21,859 bases of DNA, from NCBI GenBank assembly GCA_019239785.1, contig JAFAZM010000133.1, positions 1-21,859 of the forward strand, given 5' to 3'. The position numbers and the translations under genes are program-made. The notes under the pieces were generated by a model. The model had not been told where the DNA came from and made no database searches. It saw only the letters and a list, made by a program, of their open reading frames with translations. This document shows, piece after piece, positions 5,709 to 14,069 of the stretch (position 1 is the stretch's first letter; every line of letters starts with the position of its first letter). The DNA is from Sphingomonadaceae bacterium (GTDB lineage: Bacteria; Pseudomonadota; Alphaproteobacteria; Sphingomonadales; Sphingomonadaceae).

Positions 5709-7040
5709 GTGGCGACAATCGATCGGCCATCGGCACTGAATCGGGCGATCTGGGCAATCGCCTTGCCCTCGATGCTGACCAACGTCGCCACCGCTTTGTT
5801 CGGCCTCGCCGACCTCTGGGTGATCGGCCAGCTCGGCGACGCAGAAGCGCAGGCGGGCGTGGAGATCGGCGCCAAGTTCATGATGGGCCTGCTCGTCGTC
5901 TTCAACTTCCTGCGCACCGGAACGATCGCGCTGACCGCCCAGGCCGCCGGCCGCGGCGACGAGGCGGCGCAGGCGGCGGCCCTGGTCCGCGCCGCCGGCC
6001 TGGCGTTGCTGATCGCCGCCATGCTGCTGCTGGCGATGCGGCCGGCGATCGCCGGCGGGCTCGACCTGCTCCACGCCCGCGGCGCCGTGGCTGCCGAGGC
6101 GCATGTCTATGTCGGCATCCGCTATTGGGGCGGCGGACTATGGCTGCTCAACGCGGTGGTCGTCGGCTGGCTGATCGGGCGGCGGCGGGTGCGCGCGGTG
6201 CTCGCCGTCGAGGTCGCGGCGAACCTCGTCCATATCGCGCTCGACGTGAGCTTCGTGCTCGGCCTTCGCTGGGGCGTTGCCGGCGTTGCCGCCGCCACCC
6301 TGCTGTCGGAAGGCGGCAAATTGCTCGCCGTGCTCGCCATCGCCGCGCGCGAGCCGCCGTTCGCGCGCGTCTTCGCGCTGGCGCGTCGCGGCGAGACCTG
6401 GAGCCGGGCCGCGATTGGCGCCTTGATCCGGCTCAACCGCGACCTCTTCATCCGTACCCTGCTGCTGACCGCCGCCATCCTGCTGCTGACCCGCGCCGGC
6501 GCCTTCCAGGGGCCGCTGGTGCTCGCCGCCAACGGCATCCTCTACCAATTGTTCATCCTCTCGGCTTTGGTCCTCGACGGCTTCGAAAGCGCGGCGCAGG
6601 TCCTGTGCGGCGAGGCGGTCGGCGCGCGCGATCGCAGCCTGTTCGAGCGGCTGGTGCGCGCGATCCTGCTCTGGGGCCTCGGCTTCGGCGCCCTGATCAG
6701 CCTGGTCTATGCGCTCGCCGGCGCGCGCTTCGCGGCGAGCTTCTCGACCGATCCCGCCGTCGTCGCGACGACCTTGTCCTATTATCGCTGGGCGATCCTG
6801 ATGCCAGTCCTCGGCGTCGCCGCCTACGTCTATGACGGCATCTTCATCGGCGCGACCTGGACGCGGGCGATGCTGCTGACCATGGCCGCCGCTTTCGCGA
6901 TCTACGGCCTGCTGCTGCTGCTCGCCGCCGGCCCGCTCGGCAATCACGGCCTCTGGCTCGCCTTCATCCTGTTCCTCGTCGCCCGCGCCGCCGGCCAGGC
7001 TTTGGTGCTGCCCCGCCTGGAACGACGGACGTTCGCATGA
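5709..7040 (+). CDS. MATE family efflux transporter (DinF-like)
   Basis: A 443-residue integral membrane protein with about twelve hydrophobic segments. It belongs to the MATE family, cation-coupled exporters of drugs and other small organic molecules. The N-terminal block NRAIWAIALPSMLTNVATAL followed by FGLADLWVIGQLG (residues 31-43), and the repeat-region motif LRWGVAGVAAATLLSEG, resemble the DinF branch. The start is a GTG at 5709 preceded by GGGGAGAG. The gene diverges from fsa with only 53 bases between the start codons, so promoters are likely to face away from each other there. The substrate cannot be told from sequence. No SOS-box-like site was noticed upstream. Confidence 0.9.
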   Translation: MATIDRPSALNRAIWAIALPSMLTNVATALFGLADLWVIGQLGDAEAQAGVEIGAKFMMGLLVVFNFLRTGTIALTAQAAGRGDEAAQAAALVRAAGLALLIAAMLLLAMRPAIAGGLDLLHARGAVAAEAHVYVGIRYWGGGLWLLNAVVVGWLIGRRRVRAVLAVEVAANLVHIALDVSFVLGLRWGVAGVAAATLLSEGGKLLAVLAIAAREPPFARVFALARRGETWSRAAIGALIRLNRDLFIRTLLLTAAILLLTRAGAFQGPLVLAANGILYQLFILSALVLDGFESAAQVLCGEAVGARDRSLFERLVRAILLWGLGFGALISLVYALAGARFAASFSTDPAVVATTLSYYRWAILMPVLGVAAYVYDGIFIGATWTRAMLLTMAAAFAIYGLLLLLAAGPLGNHGLWLAFILFLVARAAGQALVLPRLERRTFA

Positions 7041-7061
7041 TCGGGCACTCGGGAGATATGT

Positions 7062-7081
7062 CGACCCTTCACTTGGGGTCG
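7062..7081 (+). terminator. Weak hairpin after the MATE gene
   Basis: CGACCC (7062-7067) and GGGTCG (7076-7081) form a 6-bp stem with an 8-base loop, 21 bases after the MATE stop. No T-run follows. It could end the MATE transcript before the M20 gene, but the stem is short. Confidence 0.3.
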
Positions 7082-7161
7082 CCGGAGACCATTCGTCCCG
7101 CCCCGATCCTTGACCCGGCAGTCCGCAGATGGGAGCGAGGGCACCGAACGGGAGGAAAGAC

Positions 7162-8649
7162 ATGATACGCTGGCTGGCTCCGGCCCTGCTCACCCTGGCG
7201 GCGCCCGCGGCCGCAACGCCCCGCGACTGGGTGAACGCCCATCGCGCCGACCTGCTGCGCGAATATGTCGCTTTGCTCGCCCTTCCCAATGTCGCGACGA
7301 ACGGCGCCGACATCCGCCGCAATGCCGACCATATCGTCCAGATGATGGCCCGGCGCGGGCTCAATCCCCGGCTGCTCGAAAGCGAGGACGGCCAGGCGCC
7401 GCCCTTGATCTACGGCGAGTGGCTGGTCCCGGGCGCGCAGCGGACCCTGGTCCTCTACGCCCATTATGACGGCCAGCCGGTGACTCCGGCCGACTGGACG
7501 GTGACGCCGCCGTTCGAGCCGCGCCTGTTCGATCGCCCCGGCCACCCGATCCCGCTCCCGGCCGACCCCGCCGCGATTACCGACGACATGCGGCTCTACG
7601 GGCGCAGCGCTTCCGACGACAAAGCCGGGGTGATGGCGATCCTCGCCGCGGTCGACGCGCTGCGGGCGGAGGGCGCGCATCCGGCCTTCAACCTCAAGAT
7701 CGTCTTCGAAGGCGAGGAGGAGGCCGGCTCGCCGCATCTCGGCGCCCTGCTCCGCCGCCACCGGGAGCTGCTCCGCTCCGACGGCTGGATCATCATCGAC
7801 GGGCCCGCTCACCAGTCGGGCCCGCCCCAGCTCGCGCTCGGCGTGCGCGGCGATCTCAATGTCGAGCTCAGCGTCTATGGGCCGGTGCGGCCGCTGCACA
7901 GCGGCCATTACGGCAATTGGGCGCCCAACCCGGCGATGATGCTCGTCCGCCTGCTCGCCTCGATGAAGGACGAGACCGGCCGGGTCACCATTCCCGGCTT
8001 CTATGACGACGTGGTCCCGCTGACCGCGGCCGAGCGGCACGCGATCGCCGCGATCCCGGCGCCGGACGCGATGCTGCGCCGCGAGCTCGGGCTCGGCTGG
8101 ACCGAGGGCGGCGGGGCGCCGCTGGGCGAGCTGATCATGCTGCCCTCGCTCAACATCAACGGGATCCGGAGCGCCGATGTCGGCGAGCGCTCGCGCAACG
8201 TCATCCCGACCGTGGCGACGGCCGCGCTCGACCTCCGCCTGGTGCTCGGCAACAGCCCCGACCGCCAGGTGGAGCGCCTCGTCCAGCATATCCGCCGCCA
8301 GGGCTATGAGGTGCTGGACCGCGCACCGACGATGGAGGAGCGCCGCCGCTTCCCGCGGATCGCGACCCTCACCCGCACGCCCGGCTATCCCGCCGAGCGG
8401 ACCCCGCTCGATCATCCGTTCGCGCGGAGCCTGGCGGCGGCGCTGCACGGCAACGGGCCGTTCGTCCTGCTGCCCGGGCTGGGCGGCAGCCTGCCGCTCC
8501 ATGTCATCCACCAGGAGCTCGGCGCGCCGAGCGTCAGCCTCGGCCTCTGGAATTACGACAACAACCAGCATGCCGAGGACGAGAATGTCCGCATCGGCAA
8601 TCTGATGGACGGGATCGCGACGATCGCCGCGGTGCTCCGAACCGGCTGA
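7162..8649 (+). CDS. Secreted M20-family metallopeptidase
   Basis: A 495-residue dinuclear zinc peptidase of the M20 family (carnosinase / CNDP-like dipeptidase branch), predicted to be exported. A signal peptide occupies about residues 1-19 (MIRWLAPALLTLAAPAAATP). The metal and catalytic residues can be followed: H101 and D103 in YAHYDGQP, bridging D152 in GRSASDDKAG, general base E186 and ligand E187 in EGEEEAGS, D214 in IIDGP, and H470 in NNQHAEDEN. A dimerisation (lid) domain is expected at about 228-365. The ATG at 7162 follows GGAGG at 7151-7155. An upstream in-frame start at 7129 lacks both the ribosome site and the signal. The CcdC-like gene begins 8 bases after the stop and is probably co-transcribed. 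The substrate, probably short peptides in the periplasm, is inferred. Confidence 0.9.
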   Translation: MIRWLAPALLTLAAPAAATPRDWVNAHRADLLREYVALLALPNVATNGADIRRNADHIVQMMARRGLNPRLLESEDGQAPPLIYGEWLVPGAQRTLVLYAHYDGQPVTPADWTVTPPFEPRLFDRPGHPIPLPADPAAITDDMRLYGRSASDDKAGVMAILAAVDALRAEGAHPAFNLKIVFEGEEEAGSPHLGALLRRHRELLRSDGWIIIDGPAHQSGPPQLALGVRGDLNVELSVYGPVRPLHSGHYGNWAPNPAMMLVRLLASMKDETGRVTIPGFYDDVVPLTAAERHAIAAIPAPDAMLRRELGLGWTEGGGAPLGELIMLPSLNINGIRSADVGERSRNVIPTVATAALDLRLVLGNSPDRQVERLVQHIRRQGYEVLDRAPTMEERRRFPRIATLTRTPGYPAERTPLDHPFARSLAAALHGNGPFVLLPGLGGSLPLHVIHQELGAPSVSLGLWNYDNNQHAEDENVRIGNLMDGIATIAAVLRTG

Positions 8650-8656
8650 GATCGGG

Positions 8657-9199
8657 ATGGCAAAGCCGCCTCCCCTCCCTTATCCTCGCGCCGTGCAGAG
8701 CCAGCCCAACCTCCTCCAATATCTGATCCCGGTCGTCGTCATCGGCCTCGTCCTGTTCCTTCGCTTCCGGTCGATGGGCAGGGCGCGGCCGCTGCGGCTC
8801 GGCCTGCTGTGGATCGTGCCCGCCATCTACCTCGTGCTCACCATCTTCCTGTTCGCGGAGATGACCCCGCACGGGCTCGGCTGGCTCTGGGCCGGCCTCG
8901 CCTTCGTCCTCGGCAGTGTGATCGGCTGGTATCGCGGCGCCTCGATGAAGATCCACGTCGATCCCGAGACGCAGGCGCTGAACCAGGCCTCCTCGCCGCT
9001 CGCCCTCCTGTTCATCGTCGCTTTGATCGCGCTGCGCATGGCGATCCGCGCCGGCGCCGCCTATGAAGCGGGCCTCGGCCATGTCGACGTCCCATTGATC
9101 ACCGATTGCCTGGTGGCGATGGCGCTCGGCCTCCTCTCCATGACCCGGCTGGAAATGTATCTGCGCGGAAGTCGCCTGCTGCGCGAGGCGCGCTCCTGA
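8657..9199 (+). CDS. CcdC-like (DUF1453-type) membrane protein
   Basis: A 180-residue membrane protein with about five hydrophobic segments. It resembles the CcdC/DUF1453 group (LLQYLIPVVVIGLVLFLRFR at the start, a central GSVIGWYRGASMKIHVDP motif after the third helix). The family's function is not settled. The ATG at 8657 lies 8 bases after the M20 peptidase stop, which suggests one operon. A GTG at 8693 (VQSQPNLLQYL) would start the protein right at its first membrane helix and may be the true start. Neither start has a strong ribosome site. The downstream end faces the convergent DUF1801 gene across a large inverted repeat. Confidence 0.8.
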   Translation: MAKPPPLPYPRAVQSQPNLLQYLIPVVVIGLVLFLRFRSMGRARPLRLGLLWIVPAIYLVLTIFLFAEMTPHGLGWLWAGLAFVLGSVIGWYRGASMKIHVDPETQALNQASSPLALLFIVALIALRMAIRAGAAYEAGLGHVDVPLITDCLVAMALGLLSMTRLEMYLRGSRLLREARS

Positions 9200-9219
9200 T
9201 CGTCATCTCGGCTCACAAT

Positions 9220-9334
9220 CGTCACCCCGGCGAAGGCCGGGGCCCATGAACTCGGATTTTTGAAATGAAGGCGGCCACGCTGTCGCCTAACCTCCAGCCG
9301 ACATGTTCATGGGTCCCGGCCTCCGCCGGGATGA
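9220..9334. repeat. Paired palindromic intergenic element, family A
   Basis: Left arm 9220-9250 and right arm 9305-9334 are inverted copies of one unit, CGTCACCCCGGCGAAG then GCCGGGGCCCATGAA. The right arm differs at a few positions. Each arm is itself a hairpin (CCCCGGC/GCCGGGG and CCCGGC/GCCGGG), so the whole can fold as a long cruciform with side stems. About 54 bases separate the arms. It fills the space between convergent genes ending at 9199 and 9346. Units of this style are widely scattered in alphaproteobacterial genomes, from general knowledge. A bidirectional terminator or mRNA-stabilising role is inferred. Confidence 0.85.
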
Positions 9335-9345
9335 CTCTTTTATGT

Positions 9346-9813
9346 CTAGTCCAGTCCCTTCTCCGCCGGCCGGCGCGGCCGCTGCTTCGCCAGGACCGAC
9401 TTGATGATCAGCCGCTGCGGCTCGGCCGGGTCGATCGGCCACTCGGTCGCTGCCAATGCCTCCTCGATCAGCGCTCCGATGCGGGGATCGTCGAGCGCCT
9501 CGGGCGTGTGGAGGCGCACATGGCGCACGCGGCTGCCGTCGCCCTTCAGCAGGCCGTGCGGATCGGAGAGGGTCGCGCCCCAGAGGAAGCAGAGCGTCAC
9601 CCAGCGCGGCATCACCGCCAGGGAGAGGATCGCCTGGCCGGCCTTGTCGTTGCGGCAGAAGCCGATCGCGAGCGCGTTGTAATTGTCGTAGACGAGGATC
9701 TGGGCGCCGGGGATGCGCGCCTTCATCTTCGCCAGCAGCGCTCGGGTCAGCGCCGCCACCTCCGGCGTGAACTTGTCGATGAAGGACTCGAGCTGGCGCC
9801 GGGCGTCGTCCAT
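9346..9813 (-). CDS. DUF1801 domain-containing protein
   Basis: A 155-residue cytoplasmic protein of the DUF1801 (YdhG-like) family, whose biochemical role is unknown. The typical blocks are present in order: an N-terminal helix (LESFIDKFTPEVAALTRALL, about 8-27), VYDNYNALAIGF (41-52), LAVMPRWVTLCFLWGATLSDP (65-85) and LLKGDGSRVRHVRL. It starts with ATG at 9813 and diverges from priA. An antisense frame covers nearly all of priA in phase with it, but coding similarity begins only at this ATG. It ends 12 bases from the right arm of the inverted repeat at 9220-9334. Confidence 0.85.
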   Translation of the reverse strand: MDDARRQLESFIDKFTPEVAALTRALLAKMKARIPGAQILVYDNYNALAIGFCRNDKAGQAILSLAVMPRWVTLCFLWGATLSDPHGLLKGDGSRVRHVRLHTPEALDDPRIGALIEEALAATEWPIDPAEPQRLIIKSVLAKQRPRRPAEKGLD

Positions 9814-9841
9814 TGCGCAGCCATAACATGTTTTTCCCTTT

Positions 9842-9870
9842 CCTCCCTGTCGCCGCAGGCGATGGGGAGG
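9842..9870. repeat. REP-like single palindrome upstream of priA
   Basis: CCTCCCTGTCGCC (9842-9854) pairs with GGCGATGGGGAGG (9858-9870), 11 of 13 positions, around a 3-base loop. It lies in the divergent region between the DUF1801 gene and priA, about 50 bases before the priA ATG. It resembles, from general knowledge, scattered CCTCCC palindromes in sphingomonad-type genomes. It may affect either leader RNA. Confidence 0.6.
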
Positions 9871-9921
9871 ATTGGAGCGGCGCCATTGCCTTTCGCCGTT
9901 CGAGACTCGATCTAGGCGCAA

Positions 9922-12087
9922 ATGTCCCGCGCCCGCGTCATCCTGCTCAATTCCGCGATTGGCCCGCTCGACTATCGTGTGCCGCACGGCCTGCAGGTCG
10001 AGCCGGGCACGATCGTGGTCGCGCCGCTCGGCCCGCGGCAGCTGATCGGCGCGGTCTGGGAGCCGGAGCGGCTGCAGACCGAGGAGGTCGGCGACAATCG
10101 CCTCAGGCCGTTGATCCATGCCTACGACCTGCCGCCGCTCTCGGCCCCGCTCAGGCGGCTGATCGAATGGACTGCGGATTATTATCTCGCGCCGCTCGCT
10201 TCGGTGCTGCGCATGGCCCTGCCCTCCTCGGGCGCGCTCGAAGGCGCGCGCTCGATCACCGAATATCGCGCGATTGGCCGGGTCCCGGAGCGGCTGACCC
10301 CGCAGCGCGCGCAGGCGCTGGAGCGGATCGGCGACCGGCAGGGCCTGGTCTCCGAGCTTGCGATCATCGGCGGCGTCTCCGACGGCGTGATCCGCGGCCT
10401 GGTCAAGGCGGGCGCGATCGAGGCCGTGGAGGTGACGATCGACGATCCCTTCCCCGAACCCGACCCGGCGCACGGCCCGCCGTCGCTCGAGCCGGCCCAG
10501 GCCGAGGCGGCGCAGGAGCTGCGCGACGCCGTCGATGCCGGGGAGTTCGCGCCCTATCTGCTCGACGGCGTCACCGGCTCCGGCAAGACCGAGGTCTATT
10601 TCGAGGCGATCGCCGAGACGATCCGGCGGGAGGAGCAGGCGCTCGTCCTGCTTCCCGAGATCGCGCTCACCGAGCCCTTCCTGAAGCGCTTCGCCGCCCG
10701 CTTCGGCTGCGATCCGGTGCCCTGGCATTCGGGCCTGCGCCAGTCGCAGCGCCGCCGCGCCTGGCGCGCGATCGCGAGCGGCGAGGCGCGGGTCGTGGTC
10801 GGGGCCCGCTCCGCGCTCTTCCTGCCTTATCCGAAGCTTGGGCTGATCGTCGTCGACGAGGCGCACGAGGCGAGCTTCAAGCAGGAGGACGGCGTCCAAT
10901 ATCATGCCCGCGACGTCGCGGTGATGCGCGCCAAGCTGGAGGAGGTGCCGGTCGTCCTCGCCTCGGCGACGCCGGCGATCGAAACCCGTCACATGGCCGA
11001 GATCGGCACCTACCGCACGCTGAAGCTGCCCGACCGCTATGGCGGCGCACGCCTGCCGGACATGGCGGCGCTGGACATGCTGAAGGACCCGCCGCCGCGC
11101 GGCCGCTGGCTTGCGCCGGCCTTGGTCGAGGCGCTGGAGGACAATCTCGCCGCCGGCGAGCAGAGCCTGCTCTTCCTCAACCGCCGCGGCTATGCCCCGC
11201 TCACTCTGTGCCGCCGCTGCGGCTTCCGCTTCCAATGCCCGAACTGCACCGCCTGGATGGTCGAGCATCGCTTCACCCACCGCCTCGCCTGCCACCATTG
11301 CGGCCATGTCATGCCGGCGCCGGCGGCCTGCCCCGAATGCCGGGAGGAGGACAGCCTGGTCGCCTGCGGCCCCGGCGTCGAGCGGATCGCCGACGAGGTG
11401 CACGCGCTCTTTCCCGAGGCGCGCACTTCGGTGGTGACCTCGGACACGATCTGGTCGCCGGCCAAGGCGGCCGAGTTCGTCGCCAGGATGGAGGCTGGCG
11501 AGATCGACATCGTCATCGGCACCCAGCTCGTCACCAAGGGCTATCATTTCCCGAACCTGACCCTGGTCGGCGTGGTCGACGCCGACCTCGGCCTTGCCGG
11601 CGGCGATCTGCGCGCGGCCGAGCGCAGCTTCCAGCAGATCCGCCAGGTCTCCGGCCGCGCCGGCCGCGGCGAGCGCCCGGGCCGGGTCCTCGTCCAGACC
11701 CACGATCCCTCGGCGCGGGTGATCCAGGCGCTGGTGGGCGGCGATGCCGAGGGCTTCTACGCGGCCGAGACCGACGCGCGGCGCGAGGCGGCGATGCCGC
11801 CGTTCGGCCGGCTGGCGGCGATCATCGTCTCCTCGGAGGACCAAAGCGAGGCGAACGAGACCGCGCGGCTGATCGGCCGCGCCGCCCCGCGCCACGACAA
11901 TATGGCGGTGTTCGGCCCGGCGCCGGCGCCGCTGGCGATGCTGCGCGGCCGCCACCGGCAGCGGCTGCTGGTCCACGCCAATCGTGCCGTGCCCATCCAG
12001 GAGATCATCCGCGACTGGCTCGGCCGCCTGCAATGGCCCCGCGGCGTGCGCGTCACCGTTGACGTCGACCCCTATTCATTCCTTTAG
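9922..12087 (+). CDS. priA: Primosomal protein N' (replication restart helicase PriA)
   Basis: A 721-residue superfamily 2 DNA helicase that recognises stalled forks and reloads the replicative helicase. The N-terminal 3'-DNA-binding domain (about 1-105) begins RARVILLNSAIGPLDYRVP. Walker A is GVTGSGKT (216-223), the DEAH box is 312-315 (VVDEAHEASFKQ), and motif VI is QVSGRAGRG (575-583). Eight zinc-binding cysteines are all present in four CxxC pairs: 430/433, 439/442, 457/460 and 470/473. Length is normal. The ATG at 9922 is chosen by homology of the N-terminus; the ribosome site is poor. It diverges from the DUF1801 gene across a small palindrome. No defect is visible. Confidence 0.96.
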   Translation: MSRARVILLNSAIGPLDYRVPHGLQVEPGTIVVAPLGPRQLIGAVWEPERLQTEEVGDNRLRPLIHAYDLPPLSAPLRRLIEWTADYYLAPLASVLRMALPSSGALEGARSITEYRAIGRVPERLTPQRAQALERIGDRQGLVSELAIIGGVSDGVIRGLVKAGAIEAVEVTIDDPFPEPDPAHGPPSLEPAQAEAAQELRDAVDAGEFAPYLLDGVTGSGKTEVYFEAIAETIRREEQALVLLPEIALTEPFLKRFAARFGCDPVPWHSGLRQSQRRRAWRAIASGEARVVVGARSALFLPYPKLGLIVVDEAHEASFKQEDGVQYHARDVAVMRAKLEEVPVVLASATPAIETRHMAEIGTYRTLKLPDRYGGARLPDMAALDMLKDPPPRGRWLAPALVEALEDNLAAGEQSLLFLNRRGYAPLTLCRRCGFRFQCPNCTAWMVEHRFTHRLACHHCGHVMPAPAACPECREEDSLVACGPGVERIADEVHALFPEARTSVVTSDTIWSPAKAAEFVARMEAGEIDIVIGTQLVTKGYHFPNLTLVGVVDADLGLAGGDLRAAERSFQQIRQVSGRAGRGERPGRVLVQTHDPSARVIQALVGGDAEGFYAAETDARREAAMPPFGRLAAIIVSSEDQSEANETARLIGRAAPRHDNMAVFGPAPAPLAMLRGRHRQRLLVHANRAVPIQEIIRDWLGRLQWPRGVRVTVDVDPYSFL

Positions 12088-12101
12088 CCGCGCGTTTCCC
12101 C

Positions 12102-12107
12102 TATAGT
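12102..12107 (+). promoter_or_regulatory. Possible -10 element of the esterase gene
   Basis: TATAGT matches the -10 consensus at 5 of 6 positions, 27 bases before the esterase ATG, in the 46-base gap after priA. The expected -35 region (12079-12084, TTCCTT) is a poor match. Low confidence. Confidence 0.3.
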
Positions 12108-12133
12108 CGCGCCGACTTTCATCGGGGGGACAG

Positions 12134-13705
12134 ATGAAGAGAGTCGCCATCCTGCTGGCCCTGCTCGCCGCGGCGACGGGCGCCGCCGCCCGGGCCGAAC
12201 CGCTCAATGTCGACGTCGCCGCCGGGCCGGCCGTCCAGGCGCCGCTCTCCGGCCGCCTGCTCGTCTTCGCGCACCGGGTCGAGCCGGACGCCGCGCCGGA
12301 GACGGCGATCGACGTCTCGCCCTTCGCGCCGACCGACACCGCGGTCGCCGGACGGGAGGTCGCCGCGCTTGCGCCGAGCGGCGTCGCCAGCGTGGACGTG
12401 GACACCGACGTCTTCCCGGGGCCTTTCTCCCGCCTGCCGCCGGGCACCTACCGCTTCCAGGCTTTGCTCGACCGCAACCACGATTACAATTATGCCGGCC
12501 GCGGCGAGGGGGACTTGGTCTCGCCGGTGGTCGAGGCGCATCTGCCCGGACCGCCGCCTTTGCTGACCCTCAACGAGACGCTGCCGGCGCCCGATCCCGA
12601 AGGCATGTTCGGCGAGGTGCCGGTCGCGCAGCGGCCGGCGACGCGCGCGGCCTGGGACCGGGCGGTGGCGCTGGACTTCGTCAGCCCAAAGCTCTCCGCT
12701 TTCTGGGGCCGGCCGGTCCATATGCGCGGCTGGATCGCGCTGCCGCCGGGCTACAGGCCGGGCGGCCCGGCCTTTCCGGTCGTCTACTGGACGCACGGCT
12801 TCAGCGCCGGCCTGCCCTATGTCCGGCTCAACGCGGCCATCGCCGCCCAGCGCATGGCGGCCGGCGACTGGCCGCCGATGATCTGGGTCTGCCTCGACGA
12901 GAGCTCGCCGACCGGCACCCATGAGTTCGCGGATTCGGTGAACAACGGCCCTTGGGGCGAGGCGCTCACCACCGAGCTCATCCCCTGGCTCGAAGCCCAT
13001 TACCGGATGGACGCGCGGGCGAGCGGCCGCTTCCTCACCGGCCACAGCTCCGGCGGCTGGGCGACCTTGTGGCTGCAGACCCGTTACCCCGCGCTCTTCG
13101 GCGGCACCTGGTCGACCTCGCCGGATCCCAGCGACTTCCACGACTTCACCGGAGTCGATCTCTACGCGCCCGGCGCCAACGCCTACCGCCAGCCCGACGG
13201 CCGGCCGACGCCGCTGGTCCGCGACCATGGCCACGAGCTCGCCAGCTTCCGGGAATTCGCCCAGCTGGAAGGCGTGCTCGGCGCCTATGGCGGCCAGTTC
13301 GCCTCGTTCGACTGGGTGTTCTCGCCCAAGGGGCCGGACGGAAGGCCTTTGCCCTTGTTCGATCGCACCACCGGCGCGGTCCACCCGGAGATCGCCGCTT
13401 ATTGGCGCGACCATTACGACATCGCCTGGCGGATCCAGCACAATTGGCCGGCGCTGCGCCGCGACCTCGACGGCAAGATCCACATCATCGTCGGCACCGC
13501 CGACACCTTCCATCTGGACGGCTCGGTGCACCGGCTGAAGGGCGTGCTCGACCGGCTCGGCGCCCATGCCGACATCGTCTTCCTGCCGGACCGCACCCAT
13601 TTCGACCTGTTCGAGCAACCCGGCGACATGCTCGGGCTGATGCGCGACATCACCCGGGCGATGTATGCGATCGCACGGCCGGGCGCCCACCCGCCGGCGC
13701 ATTAG
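12134..13705 (+). CDS. Secreted esterase-like alpha/beta hydrolase
   Basis: A 523-residue exported protein with a signal peptide at about 1-21 (MKRVAILLALLAAATGAAARA). The C-terminal half (about 195-515) is an alpha/beta hydrolase of the esterase D / putative esterase type. The nucleophile elbow is GHSSGGW with S305. The likely acid is D457 (GTADTF) and the likely histidine H489 (DRTHFDLF). WTHGF (219-223) fits the oxyanion loop position. The N-terminal part (about 22-190) is a separate beta-rich region with no motif I recognise. The ATG at 12134 follows a GGGGGGA ribosome site. The gene stands alone after priA with its own possible -10. Its end faces the convergent CPBP gene across a palindromic element. 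The substrate is unknown; ester or feruloyl-type activity would be inference. Confidence 0.85.
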   Translation: MKRVAILLALLAAATGAAARAEPLNVDVAAGPAVQAPLSGRLLVFAHRVEPDAAPETAIDVSPFAPTDTAVAGREVAALAPSGVASVDVDTDVFPGPFSRLPPGTYRFQALLDRNHDYNYAGRGEGDLVSPVVEAHLPGPPPLLTLNETLPAPDPEGMFGEVPVAQRPATRAAWDRAVALDFVSPKLSAFWGRPVHMRGWIALPPGYRPGGPAFPVVYWTHGFSAGLPYVRLNAAIAAQRMAAGDWPPMIWVCLDESSPTGTHEFADSVNNGPWGEALTTELIPWLEAHYRMDARASGRFLTGHSSGGWATLWLQTRYPALFGGTWSTSPDPSDFHDFTGVDLYAPGANAYRQPDGRPTPLVRDHGHELASFREFAQLEGVLGAYGGQFASFDWVFSPKGPDGRPLPLFDRTTGAVHPEIAAYWRDHYDIAWRIQHNWPALRRDLDGKIHIIVGTADTFHLDGSVHRLKGVLDRLGAHADIVFLPDRTHFDLFEQPGDMLGLMRDITRAMYAIARPGAHPPAH

Positions 13706-13743
13706 GCTCGGGCTTAGGGCGTATGGCATTCAAAGAGCTAAAG

Positions 13744-13850
13744 CCCTCGCCCCAGGGGGGAGAGGGTTGGGTGAGGGGGTTCTGAGTCCGAGAGTTCGCG
13801 ACAACGCTTAACCCCCCTCACCCCAGCCCTCTCCCCGCCGGGGAGAGGGA
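13744..13850. repeat. Paired palindromic intergenic element, family B
   Basis: Left arm 13744-13781 (starting CCCTCGCCCCAGG, ending GGGTGAGGGGGTT) and right arm 13809-13850 are inverted, imperfect copies. Each arm has its own inner hairpin (for example CTCTCCCC/GGGGAGAG at 13829-13846). The short centre is 13782-13808. The element lies between convergent genes. Its right arm also supplies the last codons and TGA stop (13818-13820) of the extended CPBP frame. It shares its arm design with the element at 16384-16512. Confidence 0.8.
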
Positions 13851-14069
13851 GAAGGCCCGACTTCTTACCCACATCGGCTGTACCAATCGGCCCCGCCGGA
13901 TGGCGACGACGAGGATGGCGAGGCCGGCGGCGGTGGCGACGGCGACCGCCTCCAGCGACGCCTCGAGCCCGAACGCGCCGCCGGTCAGCAGCTCCGGCCC
14001 GTCCAGCCGGCCGTTGAACAGGCCGATGCCGCCATGGCCGCCGGAGACCGGCAGGCCGAAGATCCAGCC
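13818..14069 (-). pseudogene. Detached 3' part of the CPBP protease frame
   Basis: In the same frame as the CPBP gene, after its TAG at 14072-14070, an open, coding-looking stretch continues for 83 codons to a TGA at 13820-13818. It reads GWIFGLPVSGGHGG directly after the stop, then a hydrophobic helix SLEAVAVATAAGLAILVVAI and a basic end. The junction WNFT-stop-GW fits the usual CPBP ending if the stop replaces a Gln codon (CAG to TAG, one transition). It has no start of its own and would be translated only by readthrough. The last residues are encoded by a palindromic element. Confidence 0.65.

Noticed and set aside
6138..7364. Minus-strand open frames opposite the MATE and M20 genes
   Set aside because: Low-complexity Gln/Glu/Arg/Ala shadow sequence with no ribosome site or domain.
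9814..12033. Very long minus-strand open frame opposite priA, in phase with the DUF1801 gene
   Set aside because: Composition is the Arg/Asp/Ala-rich shadow of priA in GC-rich DNA; DUF1801 similarity starts at the ATG at 9813. priA has every expected motif.
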